64,000 nt of DNA from CAYZJV01 sp964482325 (GTDB taxonomy: Bacteria; Spirochaetota; Spirochaetia; Sphaerochaetales; Sphaerochaetaceae), in the NCBI GenBank assembly GCA_964482325.1, contig CAYZXD010000005.1:1-64000 (forward strand). The letters run 5' to 3'. Positions 34,361 through 43,904 of the stretch are shown here, piece by piece. Position 1 is the stretch's first letter, and the number at the start of each line of letters is the position of its first letter. The notes under the pieces are model-generated. The model was not told where the DNA came from, ran no database searches, and saw only the letters and a program-made list of their open reading frames with translations. Both the position numbers and the translations under genes were made by a program.

Positions 34361-35145
34361 GGGCGAACCTCTTGGACTTCTTTGCGATGTTTTCTCACAA
34401 ATAAGGCAGGGATGCGCAACAGAGCAATAAACAGCAGATCTCCCAGCGCGGTCAATAGTACGGCAATACAGGTCCAGGCAAGTACTTCTGCAGTATCGAG
34501 ATGCACTTGAGCCAGCTGCATGCGTGAACCGACACCATACCGAGGAACGGTAAGCACCTCAGCAGCTATGACCACTTTCCAGACCATGGACAGAGAAGCT
34601 TTCGCGCCGGTAATGATGGAAGGTACCAATGAGGGTACTACCAGGTGAATCAGACGACGCATCGGCGAAAAGCCATAAGCTACGGTCATCTCCTGCAATC
34701 GGGGAGAAATATGGTGCACCCCCTGTTCCATTTGGACAAACATCACCGGAAAGCCCATAAGAAAGGCTGAGAATACAGGAACGGTCCCGCTGGAAAACCA
34801 GATAAAGGCTAGTAGGATCACTGACATGACCGGTGTTGCTTTACAAATCACTACCAGAGGAGTGAGAAATGCATGGAAGTGCTTCTCATATCCTGCGAGG
34901 ATACCGAGGATCCCTCCAGTAAGAAAAATGATCAGAAAACTGCGCAATGCCCGCCCTATGGTTCCAAGTACATTCAAAGAGAACGGACTCTGCTGTACAA
35001 GCGATACAAGAGCTGCAGCTGTGGTACTTGGTTGAGGGAGGAGAACTTGGGCATCAAGCAGAACAGCCCCGATGTGCCACAGAGTGAGCAACACCAGGAC
35101 CGAGAGTGCGATGACAGCTCTAGTAATCCAGGTAGAACGATGCAT
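34357..35145 (-). CDS. ABC importer permease, NitT/TauT type
   Basis: A 262-residue permease with about six hydrophobic helices and the cytoplasmic coupling motif EMTVAYGFSPMRRLIHLVVPSLVPSIITG (about 160-188), which contains the EAA-type loop. The start is placed at the ATG at 35145, preceded by GGGGGT; a TTG eleven codons earlier has weaker support. The ATG lies 26 bp inside the end of the binding-protein gene, so translation is coupled. It forms the membrane pore with the ATPase downstream. The substrate cannot be read from sequence. Confidence 0.87.
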   Translation of the reverse strand: MHRSTWITRAVIALSVLVLLTLWHIGAVLLDAQVLLPQPSTTAAALVSLVQQSPFSLNVLGTIGRALRSFLIIFLTGGILGILAGYEKHFHAFLTPLVVICKATPVMSVILLAFIWFSSGTVPVFSAFLMGFPVMFVQMEQGVHHISPRLQEMTVAYGFSPMRRLIHLVVPSLVPSIITGAKASLSMVWKVVIAAEVLTVPRYGVGSRMQLAQVHLDTAEVLAWTCIAVLLTALGDLLFIALLRIPALFVRKHRKEVQEVRP

Positions 35146-36112
35146 CGGGAACCGTACCCCCGACCGAGGTATAATCAAATCCGTGGAGGACCTTCAGATA
35201 GGTATCCATGGCATCATACCCTTGTTGGGCTGTTTTAAACACAAGATTACAGCGAGGAATGGCGGGGGCAGCCATAGCTGCTTTCATGATTCCCGCTTCT
35301 TCAATCAGAGCTGCCGCATCCTGAGGATTCTCTGTTACCCAGTGCACAGAGTCTTCAATAGCATGCATGATGAGAGGAACCAGATCGGGCTGAGATTCGG
35401 CAAAAGCATCCGATACTACCACAACAGTCATGGGGTAATTACCCGTACCGGTAAGAGCAGACCATAATGCCTGCATATCCAACAGCGGTACAATGGTATC
35501 GGTTGAGTTCAATGCCATGGTAACAAACGGTTCTGGAATCACCGCAAGTTCCACTTTCCCGGCTATAAGCATCTGCACCAACTGTGCCGGTGAGGCAATA
35601 CTGTAATCCAGCACCACATCCTGTTCATAATCAAACCCAAGAGCACTGATCAGTATCTTTGTCATCTGATCCGGAGTACTTCCAGCCCCGGGGATATGGA
35701 TAGTTCTTCCTGCTAAGTCTGCTAATTCGGTAATAGAGCGATCGTTGGTAAGGAACATAAGCATCCCCTCGCCGATAACGGCCGCAGTTTTCACTTTCAC
35801 CCCTTTAGCATACAAATTAGCCGCTACATTGGTAGGCAATGCAGCAACATCCAATTCACCATTTGCTAATCGGGCAATCACTTCGTTCGGTGATGGAAAT
35901 ACTGAGACATCCACCATAGCGTTTTCACTGATCATGCCATCATTACGATTCAATCCAATCGTACCGAATCCAGTAGGCCCCTGCATCACCGCCATATTGA
36001 TGGATACCGGGGCATCAACTGAATCTTCAGTTGCCCGCACACCCTGTGCACCGAGATTCCCAATGAGGAATACTGCTGCAATGAGCATGCATAAAACCAG
36101 TTTCTTGTTCAT
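35120..36112 (-). CDS. ABC substrate-binding protein, NMT1/SsuA-like
   Basis: A 330-residue secreted solute-binding protein with a signal peptide (MNKKLVLCMLIAAVFLIGNLGAQG), possibly with cleavage after AQG. The mature part begins with VSINMAVMQGPTGFGTIGL and has the two-lobed NMT1/SsuA features NEVIARLANGELDVAALPTNVAANLY and IPGAGSTPDQMTKILI. Members bind nitrate, sulfonates, thiamine precursors or other small anions and amines. This one has no diagnostic residue that I recognise. The start at 36112 (AAGGA ten nt upstream) is preferred over an ATG three codons earlier. It follows tyrS by 46 nt on the same strand. Confidence 0.82.
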   Translation of the reverse strand: MNKKLVLCMLIAAVFLIGNLGAQGVRATEDSVDAPVSINMAVMQGPTGFGTIGLNRNDGMISENAMVDVSVFPSPNEVIARLANGELDVAALPTNVAANLYAKGVKVKTAAVIGEGMLMFLTNDRSITELADLAGRTIHIPGAGSTPDQMTKILISALGFDYEQDVVLDYSIASPAQLVQMLIAGKVELAVIPEPFVTMALNSTDTIVPLLDMQALWSALTGTGNYPMTVVVVSDAFAESQPDLVPLIMHAIEDSVHWVTENPQDAAALIEEAGIMKAAMAAPAIPRCNLVFKTAQQGYDAMDTYLKVLHGFDYTSVGGTVPDASFYLDY

Positions 36113-36158
36113 ACGAACCATATCCTTATGCCGAAGTAGGCCTTCGACGTGCCTTGTA

Positions 36159-37412
36159 TCAGGAAGAGACGATGATTCTGAAATACCGCTTTTTACCCGC
36201 TCGCAGAATCATCTCACCCTGCTGAGCCCAAGATGGATCAATTACTTGCTTTACATCTTCGACTTTTCGATCCTGAATCGTTGCACCACCCTGTTGAATC
36301 AGTCGGCGTGCATCAGAATTCGTATTACACAAATCGGTCATGGCAAAGAGTTCTATAGCAGAAATACCCTGCTGCAGCTCCTGTTCGGTGATGGTAATTG
36401 AAGGAAGACCTGCTCGTGCATCGGCAGGCATAGCACTCCCAAACATCGATTTAGCGGCATCTCGTGCCTTTTCAGCCTCGTGTTCACCATGAATAATCCG
36501 CGTCTGTTCATACGCAAGACGCTCCTTTGCCTCATTGATGTTGACTGAAGGACGATCATAGGCATCAATTTCTTCAAGTGAAAGAAAGGTAAAGAGCTTC
36601 ATGAACCGGATTACATCAGCATCATTGACATTTCGCCAATACTGGTAGAAGTCGTAGGGACTGAACATCTGGGGATCAAGGAATACGGCGCCCTTTTCAC
36701 TTTTTCCCATTTTATGGCCATCAGCACGAGTAATCAGATTGAAGGTAAGACCGTAACATTCTGCTCCTTCCACCTTCCGGACCAGTTCAATACCGGCAAC
36801 GATATTCCCCCATTGATCATCTCCGCCGATCTGAAGTCGACAGCCCTGTTCGCGATACAGTGTCAGATAATCGAACGACTGCAAGAGTTGATAATTGAAT
36901 TCAATAAACGATAAGCCTCGTTCGAGTCGCTGCCGATAACTTTCAAAGGTAAGCATCCGATTCACCGAGAAATGTCGACCGATATCACGTAGAAATTCGA
37001 TGTAGTTCAGATTCCCCAACCAGTCATAGTTATTCAGCATGATCGCATGCCCTTTTCCCTCTTGCTGATGAGATGAAAAATCGACAACGGTTCCGAGCTG
37101 TTTCTTCAGTGATGCACTGTTTTCCTGAATCTGCTCCACTGTGAGCATCTTGCGCATCTCACTTTTCCCAGAAGGGTCTCCGATCAGACTCGTGCCCCCA
37201 CCGACGAGGGCTATAGGATTGTGCCCTGCTTCCTGAAGGTGGTGCATGGCAAAGAATGGGACCATATGACCGATATGGATACTTTTTCCCGTTGGATCCA
37301 CGCCGACATAGAAGGTCACCGGCTGGGTATCCATCAGATCACTCAATCGGTCATAATCGGTACATTGCCTGATGAATCCTCGTTGTTGCAGTACTGCTAA
37401 AGCTTTGTTCAT
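36159..37412 (-). CDS. tyrS: tyrosyl-tRNA synthetase
   Basis: A 417-residue class I synthetase with the HIGH motif as HIGHMV near 47, the tyrosine-binding NYDWLGNLNYIEFLRDIG and GGDDQWGNIVAGIEL segments and KMSKS as KMGKS near 236. A C-terminal S4-like RNA-binding domain (residues about 350-417: IELFAMTDLCNTNSDARRLIQQGGATI) recognises the tRNA. It charges tRNA-Tyr. It lies 11 nt after glyS in the gltX-glyS-tyrS run. Confidence 0.97.
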   Translation of the reverse strand: MNKALAVLQQRGFIRQCTDYDRLSDLMDTQPVTFYVGVDPTGKSIHIGHMVPFFAMHHLQEAGHNPIALVGGGTSLIGDPSGKSEMRKMLTVEQIQENSASLKKQLGTVVDFSSHQQEGKGHAIMLNNYDWLGNLNYIEFLRDIGRHFSVNRMLTFESYRQRLERGLSFIEFNYQLLQSFDYLTLYREQGCRLQIGGDDQWGNIVAGIELVRKVEGAECYGLTFNLITRADGHKMGKSEKGAVFLDPQMFSPYDFYQYWRNVNDADVIRFMKLFTFLSLEEIDAYDRPSVNINEAKERLAYEQTRIIHGEHEAEKARDAAKSMFGSAMPADARAGLPSITITEQELQQGISAIELFAMTDLCNTNSDARRLIQQGGATIQDRKVEDVKQVIDPSWAQQGEMILRAGKKRYFRIIVSS

Positions 37413-37423
37413 CCCTTGCTCCC

Positions 37424-38752
37424 TTATGCTCTTGTGTAAGTTTTTGTCTCCTGCCTGATACGCTGAACCAGTTCTGCCACCGGCACGCGTATTTGCTGCA
37501 TGGAATCTCTAAATCGCAGAGTGACCGTCTGATCCTCCAGGCTCTGGTAATCTACTGTGATACAGTATGGGGTACCAATCTCATCCATTCTCCGATACCT
37601 TCTTCCAATAGCACCACTTTGATCATAGAAGGTGGAAAATTCTTCACGCAGATTCTTTTCCAACTGTTCGGCATAGGTCCCGATACCGTCCTTTTTCACC
37701 AAGGGCAGCACTGCTACCATGACCGGAGCTAGAGACGGGTGGAAATGCAATACGGTACGAGTATCTCCTTCAGGAAGGGTCTCTTCGTCATAGGCATCGC
37801 TTAGTACCATCAGCACATTACGTGTCAGACCTGCTGAGGTCTCTACGACATACGGCACATAGCGGTTTTTCTGCTCCTGATCAAGATAGGTAAGATCCTT
37901 TCCACTGAACTGCTGATGTTGTGTGAGATCATAGTCAGTTCGATTATGGACTCCCTCCAGCTCCTGCCAACCCATGGGGAAGAGGAACTGAATATCATAG
38001 GCAACTTTTGCATAGAATGCCAATTCATCCTCACCATGACGATGCCATCGCAGATGGTCTGCGCGAATACCCATCTTATGATAAAAGGCCATTCGCTGAT
38101 CACGCCAGTAGGAGAACCACTGCTCATCAGTACCCGGCTCTACAAAGTACTGCATCTCCATCTGTTCAAACTCACAGGATCGGAAGATAAAATTCTTGGT
38201 AGTGATTTCATTTCTAAATGATTTTCCCACCTGAGCAATACCGAAAGGAATCTTTACCCGGCTGCTCTGTACCACGTTCTTAAAATCAACATAGATGCCC
38301 TGTGCCGTTTCTGGTCTCAGATACACCACGGAAGAATCGTCGTGCACTGCACCCATATGTGTTGAGAACATGAGATTGAAATTTCGTGGTTCGGTAAACG
38401 AACCGGCAGTGCCACATACTGGACAGGGTTTATCAAGTTCAATCTGATCGGTCCGGAATCTGCTTTTGCACTGCCGACAATCAACCATGGGATCGGTAAA
38501 ATTTGAGACGTGACCGCTCGCTTCCCAGACCTTAGGGTGCATAAGAATAGAGGCATCAAGTCCGACAATATTATCGTGCATCTGCGTCATTTCTTTCCAC
38601 CAGAAATCTCGGATATTGTTTTTCAACTGCACTCCGAGCGGGCCATAGTCCCACGCACCGGTAAGACCACCGTAAATTTCACTTGATTGAAAGATAAATC
38701 CTCGTCTCTTACACAGCGAGACCAGTTTGTCCATTGTTGTTGTTTCAGCCAT
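37424..38752 (-). CDS. glyQS: glycyl-tRNA synthetase, alpha2 type
   Basis: A 442-residue class II synthetase of the single-chain homodimeric type, not the alpha/beta heterotetramer. It begins with the family MDKLVSLCKRRGFIFQSSEIYGGLTGAWDYGPLG. It contains motif 2 and 3 regions (GIAQVGKSFRNEITTKNFIFRSCEFEQMEMQYF; the C-terminal SAGLTRNVLMVL). An anticodon-binding domain occupies the last 100 residues. CRQCKSRFRTD and CPVCGTAG near 92-114 form a Cys4 zinc-like site. The ATG shares a base with the gltX stop (TAATG). Confidence 0.96.
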   Translation of the reverse strand: MAETTTMDKLVSLCKRRGFIFQSSEIYGGLTGAWDYGPLGVQLKNNIRDFWWKEMTQMHDNIVGLDASILMHPKVWEASGHVSNFTDPMVDCRQCKSRFRTDQIELDKPCPVCGTAGSFTEPRNFNLMFSTHMGAVHDDSSVVYLRPETAQGIYVDFKNVVQSSRVKIPFGIAQVGKSFRNEITTKNFIFRSCEFEQMEMQYFVEPGTDEQWFSYWRDQRMAFYHKMGIRADHLRWHRHGEDELAFYAKVAYDIQFLFPMGWQELEGVHNRTDYDLTQHQQFSGKDLTYLDQEQKNRYVPYVVETSAGLTRNVLMVLSDAYDEETLPEGDTRTVLHFHPSLAPVMVAVLPLVKKDGIGTYAEQLEKNLREEFSTFYDQSGAIGRRYRRMDEIGTPYCITVDYQSLEDQTVTLRFRDSMQQIRVPVAELVQRIRQETKTYTRA

Positions 38753-40230
38753 TATGCAACCTCATGTGTTAGTTTTTCGAGAGCCCGTTTGATACGGATC
38801 AATGCAGTTTCCAACCCCAGCATTCTGATAGAGTCAAACAGCGGAGGACTGACGGAGCTGCCGGTAATCGCTACGCGAATCGGCATGAACACCCCGTTCA
38901 CCTTGATTTCGAGTGTTCCGGCAAGTTCCACCAGTTGCTGTTCCACGACTTCATCACTTTGCTCAGCCAGAGATGCAATTGCTTCAAGAGCGTGTTCAAG
39001 CACCGTGATGGTGGTCGGAATATCTTGTTTTTTCGGCAATAGGGAATCCGTCTCAGGCACGGGAATATCGACAAAGAGAAAGCGTACCATATCGGTGATA
39101 TCGGAAAGTACTTTCAGACGTTCTTTCACCAGAGGGATCAGTCGATGCACCTTCTGCAGCTCTTCAGGAGTCGGTGAGCTTTGTATGAACTGTGATGCAG
39201 CGAGATACGGAGTCAGGAGATTTACCAGCTCTTCATCAGTTTTCTGTCTGATGTACATACCGTTATACCAATCGAGCTTACGGTAATCAAAAATCCCGGG
39301 AGCTTTATTGATCTTTTCCAGAGAAAACAGATTACAGAGTTCATCTTTTGTAAAGAACTCACGTTCTCCATCATAGGACCACCCGACCATACTGACATAA
39401 TTAATCAATGCTTCAGGTAGATATCCTTTGGTACGAAAATCACGAACAGCGGTTGACCCATGTCGTTTAGACAGCTTCTGTCCATCCTTGCCCATAACCA
39501 TGGGAAGATGACAATAGACTGGAGGATCCCAGCCGAAAGCTTCATAGAGCAATACGTGTAACGGACCGGAGGGAATCCACTCCTGGGCCCGCATGATGTG
39601 GGTAATACCCATAAGATGATCATCAATGACATTAGCCAGATGATAGGTAGGATATCCATCACTTTTCAGCAGTACCGGATCGGGATTGACATCACTGTTT
39701 CTCCGAGTAATATCTCCCATGAGCACATCATGAAATGTGGTTTTTCCCTGTAATGGCACAGCCAGACGTACTACAGAAGGCAACCCCTGGGCTTCTCGTT
39801 CCTGACGCTCTGTGTCTGAAAGATTCCTGCAGTGGCGGTCATAGCCCTGCTGCTTATCCTTACGGGCGATCTGCTCTTTTCGCACCGTATCGAGCCGTTC
39901 AGCAGTACAGTAACAGCGATACGCCTTTCCTTCTGCAATCAGCTGCTCAGCATACTTCCGATAGAGATCTATCCGTTCACTCTGCACGTACGGTCCATAT
40001 GGGCCACCGACCTGCGGTCCCTCGTCCCATCTAACACCCAGCCATGCAAGGGTATCATAGAGATCCTGAAGAGCTTCAGGCGTGGATCGCTCCTGATCAG
40101 TATCTTCCACCCGTAGAATAAACGAACCATTATGTACTTTAGCAAAGAAATAATTGAATAATGCCGTCCTGATTCCCCCGATATGCTGCATACCGGTAGG
40201 TGACGGCGCGTAACGAACACGAACACTCAT
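38752..40230 (-). CDS. gltX: glutamyl-tRNA synthetase
   Basis: A 492-residue class I synthetase with VRYAPSPTGMQHIGGIRTALFNY at the start (HIGH as HIGG) and KMSKS as KLSKRHG near 248, plus the GluRS helical anticodon-binding region. Charging of both tRNA-Glu and tRNA-Gln cannot be decided here; no gatCAB or glnS is in the window. It is the first gene of the gltX-glyS-tyrS run. A TATACT box (40281-40286, minus strand) lies about 50 nt upstream with only a weak -35. AGGAGGAG precedes the ATG at a slightly long distance. Confidence 0.96.
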   Translation of the reverse strand: MSVRVRYAPSPTGMQHIGGIRTALFNYFFAKVHNGSFILRVEDTDQERSTPEALQDLYDTLAWLGVRWDEGPQVGGPYGPYVQSERIDLYRKYAEQLIAEGKAYRCYCTAERLDTVRKEQIARKDKQQGYDRHCRNLSDTERQEREAQGLPSVVRLAVPLQGKTTFHDVLMGDITRRNSDVNPDPVLLKSDGYPTYHLANVIDDHLMGITHIMRAQEWIPSGPLHVLLYEAFGWDPPVYCHLPMVMGKDGQKLSKRHGSTAVRDFRTKGYLPEALINYVSMVGWSYDGEREFFTKDELCNLFSLEKINKAPGIFDYRKLDWYNGMYIRQKTDEELVNLLTPYLAASQFIQSSPTPEELQKVHRLIPLVKERLKVLSDITDMVRFLFVDIPVPETDSLLPKKQDIPTTITVLEHALEAIASLAEQSDEVVEQQLVELAGTLEIKVNGVFMPIRVAITGSSVSPPLFDSIRMLGLETALIRIKRALEKLTHEVA

Positions 40231-40319
40231 GGGGAGTTCTCCTCCTATCCAGATTTGCGGAACCCAGTGGGTACAGTTTTAGTATAAATCGGCAAAAGTA
40301 GCAACAACCCGGCTTTATG

Positions 40320-41105
40320 CTATCGGGGAATCAACCAGTTCAGCGTCTCTTCCATTGCCTGTTTTCGAGCGTCGTTGTGGTAGTCATAGGGTATCATATG
40401 TGTTGCATGTTCTACATGTACCCAACGATTTTCTCCACATCCGACATCAACAACCATCTGCCCCACATCTTTTGGGACAGTCGCATCATCTCCACCGGTG
40501 ATCACCAGAATATTGCTGGTACTCTCCGGCAGTTGCTGCACAGCTTCTCGACGAATCAGTTCCAACTGGCGAAGTTGTCGGGGATAGAGGTAACTCCAGT
40601 ATTCCGAGCCCATGTAGGCATCATCATCCTCATCACGTTCATCAAAGAATTGATAGCGAGGATCACTTTGCCAACTCTGCCGTATTCGTGGTATGAAGAG
40701 CCCAAAAAAAGATACTTTTATCAGGGAAAGACCGGGGATAATCAATGCCGGGGCATAGAGCACTACTTGCTTGATGGAAAATTGATTGGCGAGTATTATC
40801 GCAATAGCCCCACCCATGGAATGGCCTATTAGAGATACCGTAGCGTAGGCGTTAACCGCCCGCCGCAGGGTATCTTCAGCAGCGGTGATCCAATCACGCT
40901 TACCGGTGGTCAGGAAATCGGAACCACTGGTGCCATGTCCGGGGTACCGTGGAACAAACACATCGCACCCGCTCTGGTAAAGCAGCTGAGCTGGGAGTGC
41001 CAACTCACCGGGATAACCGGTATATCCATGCAAACAGACCACTGCGTGTTCAGCTGGTACATCATGCACCAATTCAATCGGTTGAGCACATGTACGAATC
41101 TGCAT
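40320..41105 (-). CDS. alpha/beta-hydrolase, carboxylesterase/lipase-like
   Basis: A 261-residue serine hydrolase. The oxyanion motif VVCLHGYTGYPGE lies near 22, the nucleophile elbow GHSMGG near 94, the acid in ITGGDDATVP near 204 and the histidine in HATHMIPYD near 235. Its size and sequence resemble the Est30/monoacylglycerol-lipase group of cytoplasmic carboxylesterases. GGGGGTGGT precedes the ATG, 12 nt after the LuxR-type gene, so it is probably the last gene of the PHP-RloA-RloB-LuxR operon. The natural substrate is unknown. Confidence 0.82.
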   Translation of the reverse strand: MQIRTCAQPIELVHDVPAEHAVVCLHGYTGYPGELALPAQLLYQSGCDVFVPRYPGHGTSGSDFLTTGKRDWITAAEDTLRRAVNAYATVSLIGHSMGGAIAIILANQFSIKQVVLYAPALIIPGLSLIKVSFFGLFIPRIRQSWQSDPRYQFFDERDEDDDAYMGSEYWSYLYPRQLRQLELIRREAVQQLPESTSNILVITGGDDATVPKDVGQMVVDVGCGENRWVHVEHATHMIPYDYHNDARKQAMEETLNWLIPR

Positions 41106-41117
41106 ACCACCCCCTTT

Positions 41118-42011
41118 TTACTGCCCGTTGAGCAGGTTCAACAAATCAATCCGGCTTCGAACTTGCGTTTTAGCAAAGATATTGGCAACATGATTGTTGA
41201 CTGTGTTCACCGAGATGTCAAGTTCGGCGGCTATTTCCTTGTTGGTCATGCCAGTTTGGATTCGCTGAATAACCGTGTATTCCCGATCGGTGATGTGGTA
41301 CTGAGCTACCCGTTCCCGCGTCAGTTCCTGTTGCTCTACCTGCGGTATGCGCCTGAAGTAGATAAAGAGAAACACCAGGATAATGATGGAAAACGCCATA
41401 AAGTAGATAGGATAGCTGATGTACCGCCACTGGGGAAAGATCAGACTGATAATCAGCAACGGCATCATCACAAATGAGAGTATTATGATCGATTTGCTTA
41501 CCGTTCGAACATCCTGCTGCTCAATGGTCTTCAGGTTCTTAATAATCACCGCAATGCAGAAAAACAGCGTACCGACAAAAATCAGCATCATCACTGTCTG
41601 TAATACCCACAACGATGAGAAGATCATGTAGAGCACCGATAAGGCCAGATAGAAGGTTGCAAGAACAAAGAAGATAGCCCGATACGGATAACGCCAGGGA
41701 TGTGCGATAATCCATGTGGTGAAATATGGGATAAAGATGATCAGGAAACTCACATTCGCCACAAGAAGGCTTTGAATCACCAAGCCGGTGATGTAGGCAA
41801 TGGTATCACCAAGGAATACCTCAACAAATACACTTAACACCTGCAGTACGATCACGAGTAGCAGTGACGTGTGAAAAATAATAAAATATTTTGTCCATTC
41901 GTATGATTCACGGATATGAAAGACCACAGAGAGCACGAGTGTCATGCACCCTGTGGCAAAAGCAAACATATAGAGAAGCAGTGTGAATCCCTGGCCCGTC
42001 ATATCAGCCAT
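41118..42011 (-). CDS. membrane-embedded LuxR-type regulator
   Basis: A 297-residue protein with seven predicted transmembrane helices (residues about 8-215). A short charged linker (FRRIPQVEQQELTRERVAQY) joins this to a C-terminal LuxR/GerE HTH (ITDREYTVIQRIQTGMTNKEIAAELDISVNTVNNHVANIFAK). It is thus a one-component membrane sensor whose DNA-binding domain stays at the membrane. The start overlaps the end of the RloB-like gene by 8 nt; an ATG three codons later lies one nt after that stop, and both lack a strong ribosome site, so translation is probably coupled. The signal is unknown. It could regulate its own operon. Confidence 0.83.
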   Translation of the reverse strand: MADMTGQGFTLLLYMFAFATGCMTLVLSVVFHIRESYEWTKYFIIFHTSLLLVIVLQVLSVFVEVFLGDTIAYITGLVIQSLLVANVSFLIIFIPYFTTWIIAHPWRYPYRAIFFVLATFYLALSVLYMIFSSLWVLQTVMMLIFVGTLFFCIAVIIKNLKTIEQQDVRTVSKSIIILSFVMMPLLIISLIFPQWRYISYPIYFMAFSIIILVFLFIYFRRIPQVEQQELTRERVAQYHITDREYTVIQRIQTGMTNKEIAAELDISVNTVNNHVANIFAKTQVRSRIDLLNLLNGQ

Positions 42012-42648
42012 TCTTCAAGCCGATCAGTTTCTGGTTATGGCTCATATCAGCAGTGCCGCAGATATCTGAAATTTCATTAAGCAGCTTCGTCATATTGACC
42101 GGAGGCAGCGATGCATTTCGCTGTTGCACCATCGCATTGTAGGCACCTGCATTTACCACAGCCTGAGCTTTGGCTGAAAACAGTCGCAGGTGCAAAGCAG
42201 CACCCTCATGCAACAAGTAATCAGCATCGCCAGAGAAACCGTGGAATACTCCTTTCAGCGTGCTTGCTATGAGCGTGGAATCAGAAATCGGCATACGGGG
42301 ACTTTGCAGGTGCAGCAGATACCACAACGATAGTCCCGGTTGCACCCAGGCAAGTTGTACCCGTTTCTTCGTAGCATATTGCAGAGCTTCTGCTACGTGA
42401 TCGGAACGCACTGCATAATCTTCAAATCCAAAGAAACTCCAAGTGCTGTCAAACTTCCCTTTGGTACGCATCTTATACGCATACTGAATCAATTCTTCAA
42501 GACTTTGAGCTCCCTCTGCCCAGGCAACCGTCATGTTGGTATACCGACAATCCTTCCGCATCTGAGAGAAGTAGAGCGACTCAGATTCTGAAGCAGTGAC
42601 GATCAGCAATGTCTTTCGCGGTTTTTCATTGTGTTTTTTACGCTTCAT
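42004..42648 (-). CDS. RloB-like protein, possible AbiLii-type partner
   Basis: A 214-residue protein that follows the RloB family plan: a basic N-terminus (MKRKKHNEKPRKTLLIVTASE), a middle WSFFGFEDYAV and the VQPGLSLWYLLHLQ segment that corresponds to the family's SNPCFELWLLLHF. In typical members the first motif is TEGEKTE and the second FDRDD; here they read TASESES and FGFEDY, so several acidic positions differ. The start at 42648 is set by AAGGAG eight nt upstream and overlaps the ATPase gene by 11 bp. RloA/RloB pairs occur in phage-abortive AbiL-like systems. The assignment is by motif reading and needs a profile search. Confidence 0.6.
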   Translation of the reverse strand: MKRKKHNEKPRKTLLIVTASESESLYFSQMRKDCRYTNMTVAWAEGAQSLEELIQYAYKMRTKGKFDSTWSFFGFEDYAVRSDHVAEALQYATKKRVQLAWVQPGLSLWYLLHLQSPRMPISDSTLIASTLKGVFHGFSGDADYLLHEGAALHLRLFSAKAQAVVNAGAYNAMVQQRNASLPPVNMTKLLNEISDICGTADMSHNQKLIGLKNG

Positions 42649-43885
42649 CTGACTGCTCCTTTGTATCAGTATCATAGAACTTGAATTCACTGGTAATCGG
42701 CAGTGCTCCATACGACCCATTGAGATAGAACTGACCAGTCAAATCCCGTTTGGCTTTAGAAAATTTGAAGTCTGCAAGGCTGAAGTAGACGGTTGCTGAA
42801 TCAGCGCTCTTCTGAGCAAACCAGATTGCATCACGTCGAAGAACTCCATCCTTCAACAGGGCCGGATTACAGTCTACAGCCATCAGCTGAGAACCCGTTT
42901 CAGCACTATTTGATTCGAAGACTTTCACTACATGCTCAAGTGCATACGGGTGAAGCAGCATACCGAAATCATCAATAACCAGAAGCCGTTTTCTGGTAAA
43001 ACTCTCAAACATCGCAACAGCAATTGAAGTGAGTCTTCTCAGACTCAGTGATTCATTCGAAAAATAGGAGGCGTAGTGCTGCGTTACATTCGTATGGACG
43101 AAAATCAGACGATCGTCCTGGAATCTCACATCCCGGATATCAGTAATATCGACACTCCAGAGGAAATCTATAAGTGCCTTCTTCCATCCTGGATTACGTT
43201 TGAGCTGATCCACGATCACCTTCTCGCTGATGCTCGAAAGCCCAAACGGCAGGATCATCAGTTCTTCGGTGAACCAGCGGTACAATGGCACCAGCGTATC
43301 ACTTCCCTTACGGGCAGCGGCACCGAAATAGGTGTGATTGTGGGGAACTTTTCCCACGAGGCGCTTCTTCTCACCTCGGAACATCTTCCCCCACCGATAC
43401 GAGTAAGCCGGTACTTCCGTCTGTCCATCCTTCAGCTTCCGTTCGAACATCAGCTTCCGGGAACGGCCAACGTAGATGTGGTACGATTCTTCCCAGATTT
43501 TCTGACGATCAGCTTTCAGCAGATAGGAACCGGTGATTGCCTGCTCACTTTCTTCATCAATTCCCATAATCATTTCGACCATGATACTGGCAGGAGCTCC
43601 TTTTACCTCTGAGTAGGCAAAGCTGGTTCCTGCTAGTAATTGCAGTGGATTTTCCATCTCTTCGTCGGCAGTAACGATTGCCTTGAGTGCCTCAAGCGCT
43701 CTCACAAAGGTACTCTTTCCGGCACCGTTCGGTCCGATGATCGCAAGAGATCGAATAAGGTTCAATTTGTCACTCACAGCCACTACTTTGTCAGCATCAA
43801 GTCTCCCATCCCTGATAGCTTCATACGTAATTGTCTGTGTGTCACGTACTGAACGGAAATTCTCTATAGACATGTCCAGTAGCAT
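42638..43885 (-). CDS. RloA-like AAA ATPase
   Basis: A 415-residue ATPase of the AAA_15/AAA_21 (OLD/RloA-like) class. It opens with MSIENFRSVRDTQTI and has Walker A AIIGPNGAGKSTFV near 50. An SMC-like insertion of about 200 residues follows, then a signature-like SNESLSLRRLTSIAVAM near 280 and Walker B LLVIDDFGMLLHPYALE near 310. The usual Walker B Asp-Glu is Asp-Asp here, and the signature lacks its glycine (ESLS). The start at 43885 follows AGGAGG ten nt upstream. It is cotranscribed with a PHP phosphatase gene 19 nt upstream and the RloB-like gene downstream. Such ATPases usually control a toxic or nuclease partner. Confidence 0.75.
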   Translation of the reverse strand: MLLDMSIENFRSVRDTQTITYEAIRDGRLDADKVVAVSDKLNLIRSLAIIGPNGAGKSTFVRALEALKAIVTADEEMENPLQLLAGTSFAYSEVKGAPASIMVEMIMGIDEESEQAITGSYLLKADRQKIWEESYHIYVGRSRKLMFERKLKDGQTEVPAYSYRWGKMFRGEKKRLVGKVPHNHTYFGAAARKGSDTLVPLYRWFTEELMILPFGLSSISEKVIVDQLKRNPGWKKALIDFLWSVDITDIRDVRFQDDRLIFVHTNVTQHYASYFSNESLSLRRLTSIAVAMFESFTRKRLLVIDDFGMLLHPYALEHVVKVFESNSAETGSQLMAVDCNPALLKDGVLRRDAIWFAQKSADSATVYFSLADFKFSKAKRDLTGQFYLNGSYGALPITSEFKFYDTDTKEQSDEA

Positions 43886-43904
43886 AAGTAGGTTCCCTCC
43901 TGCA

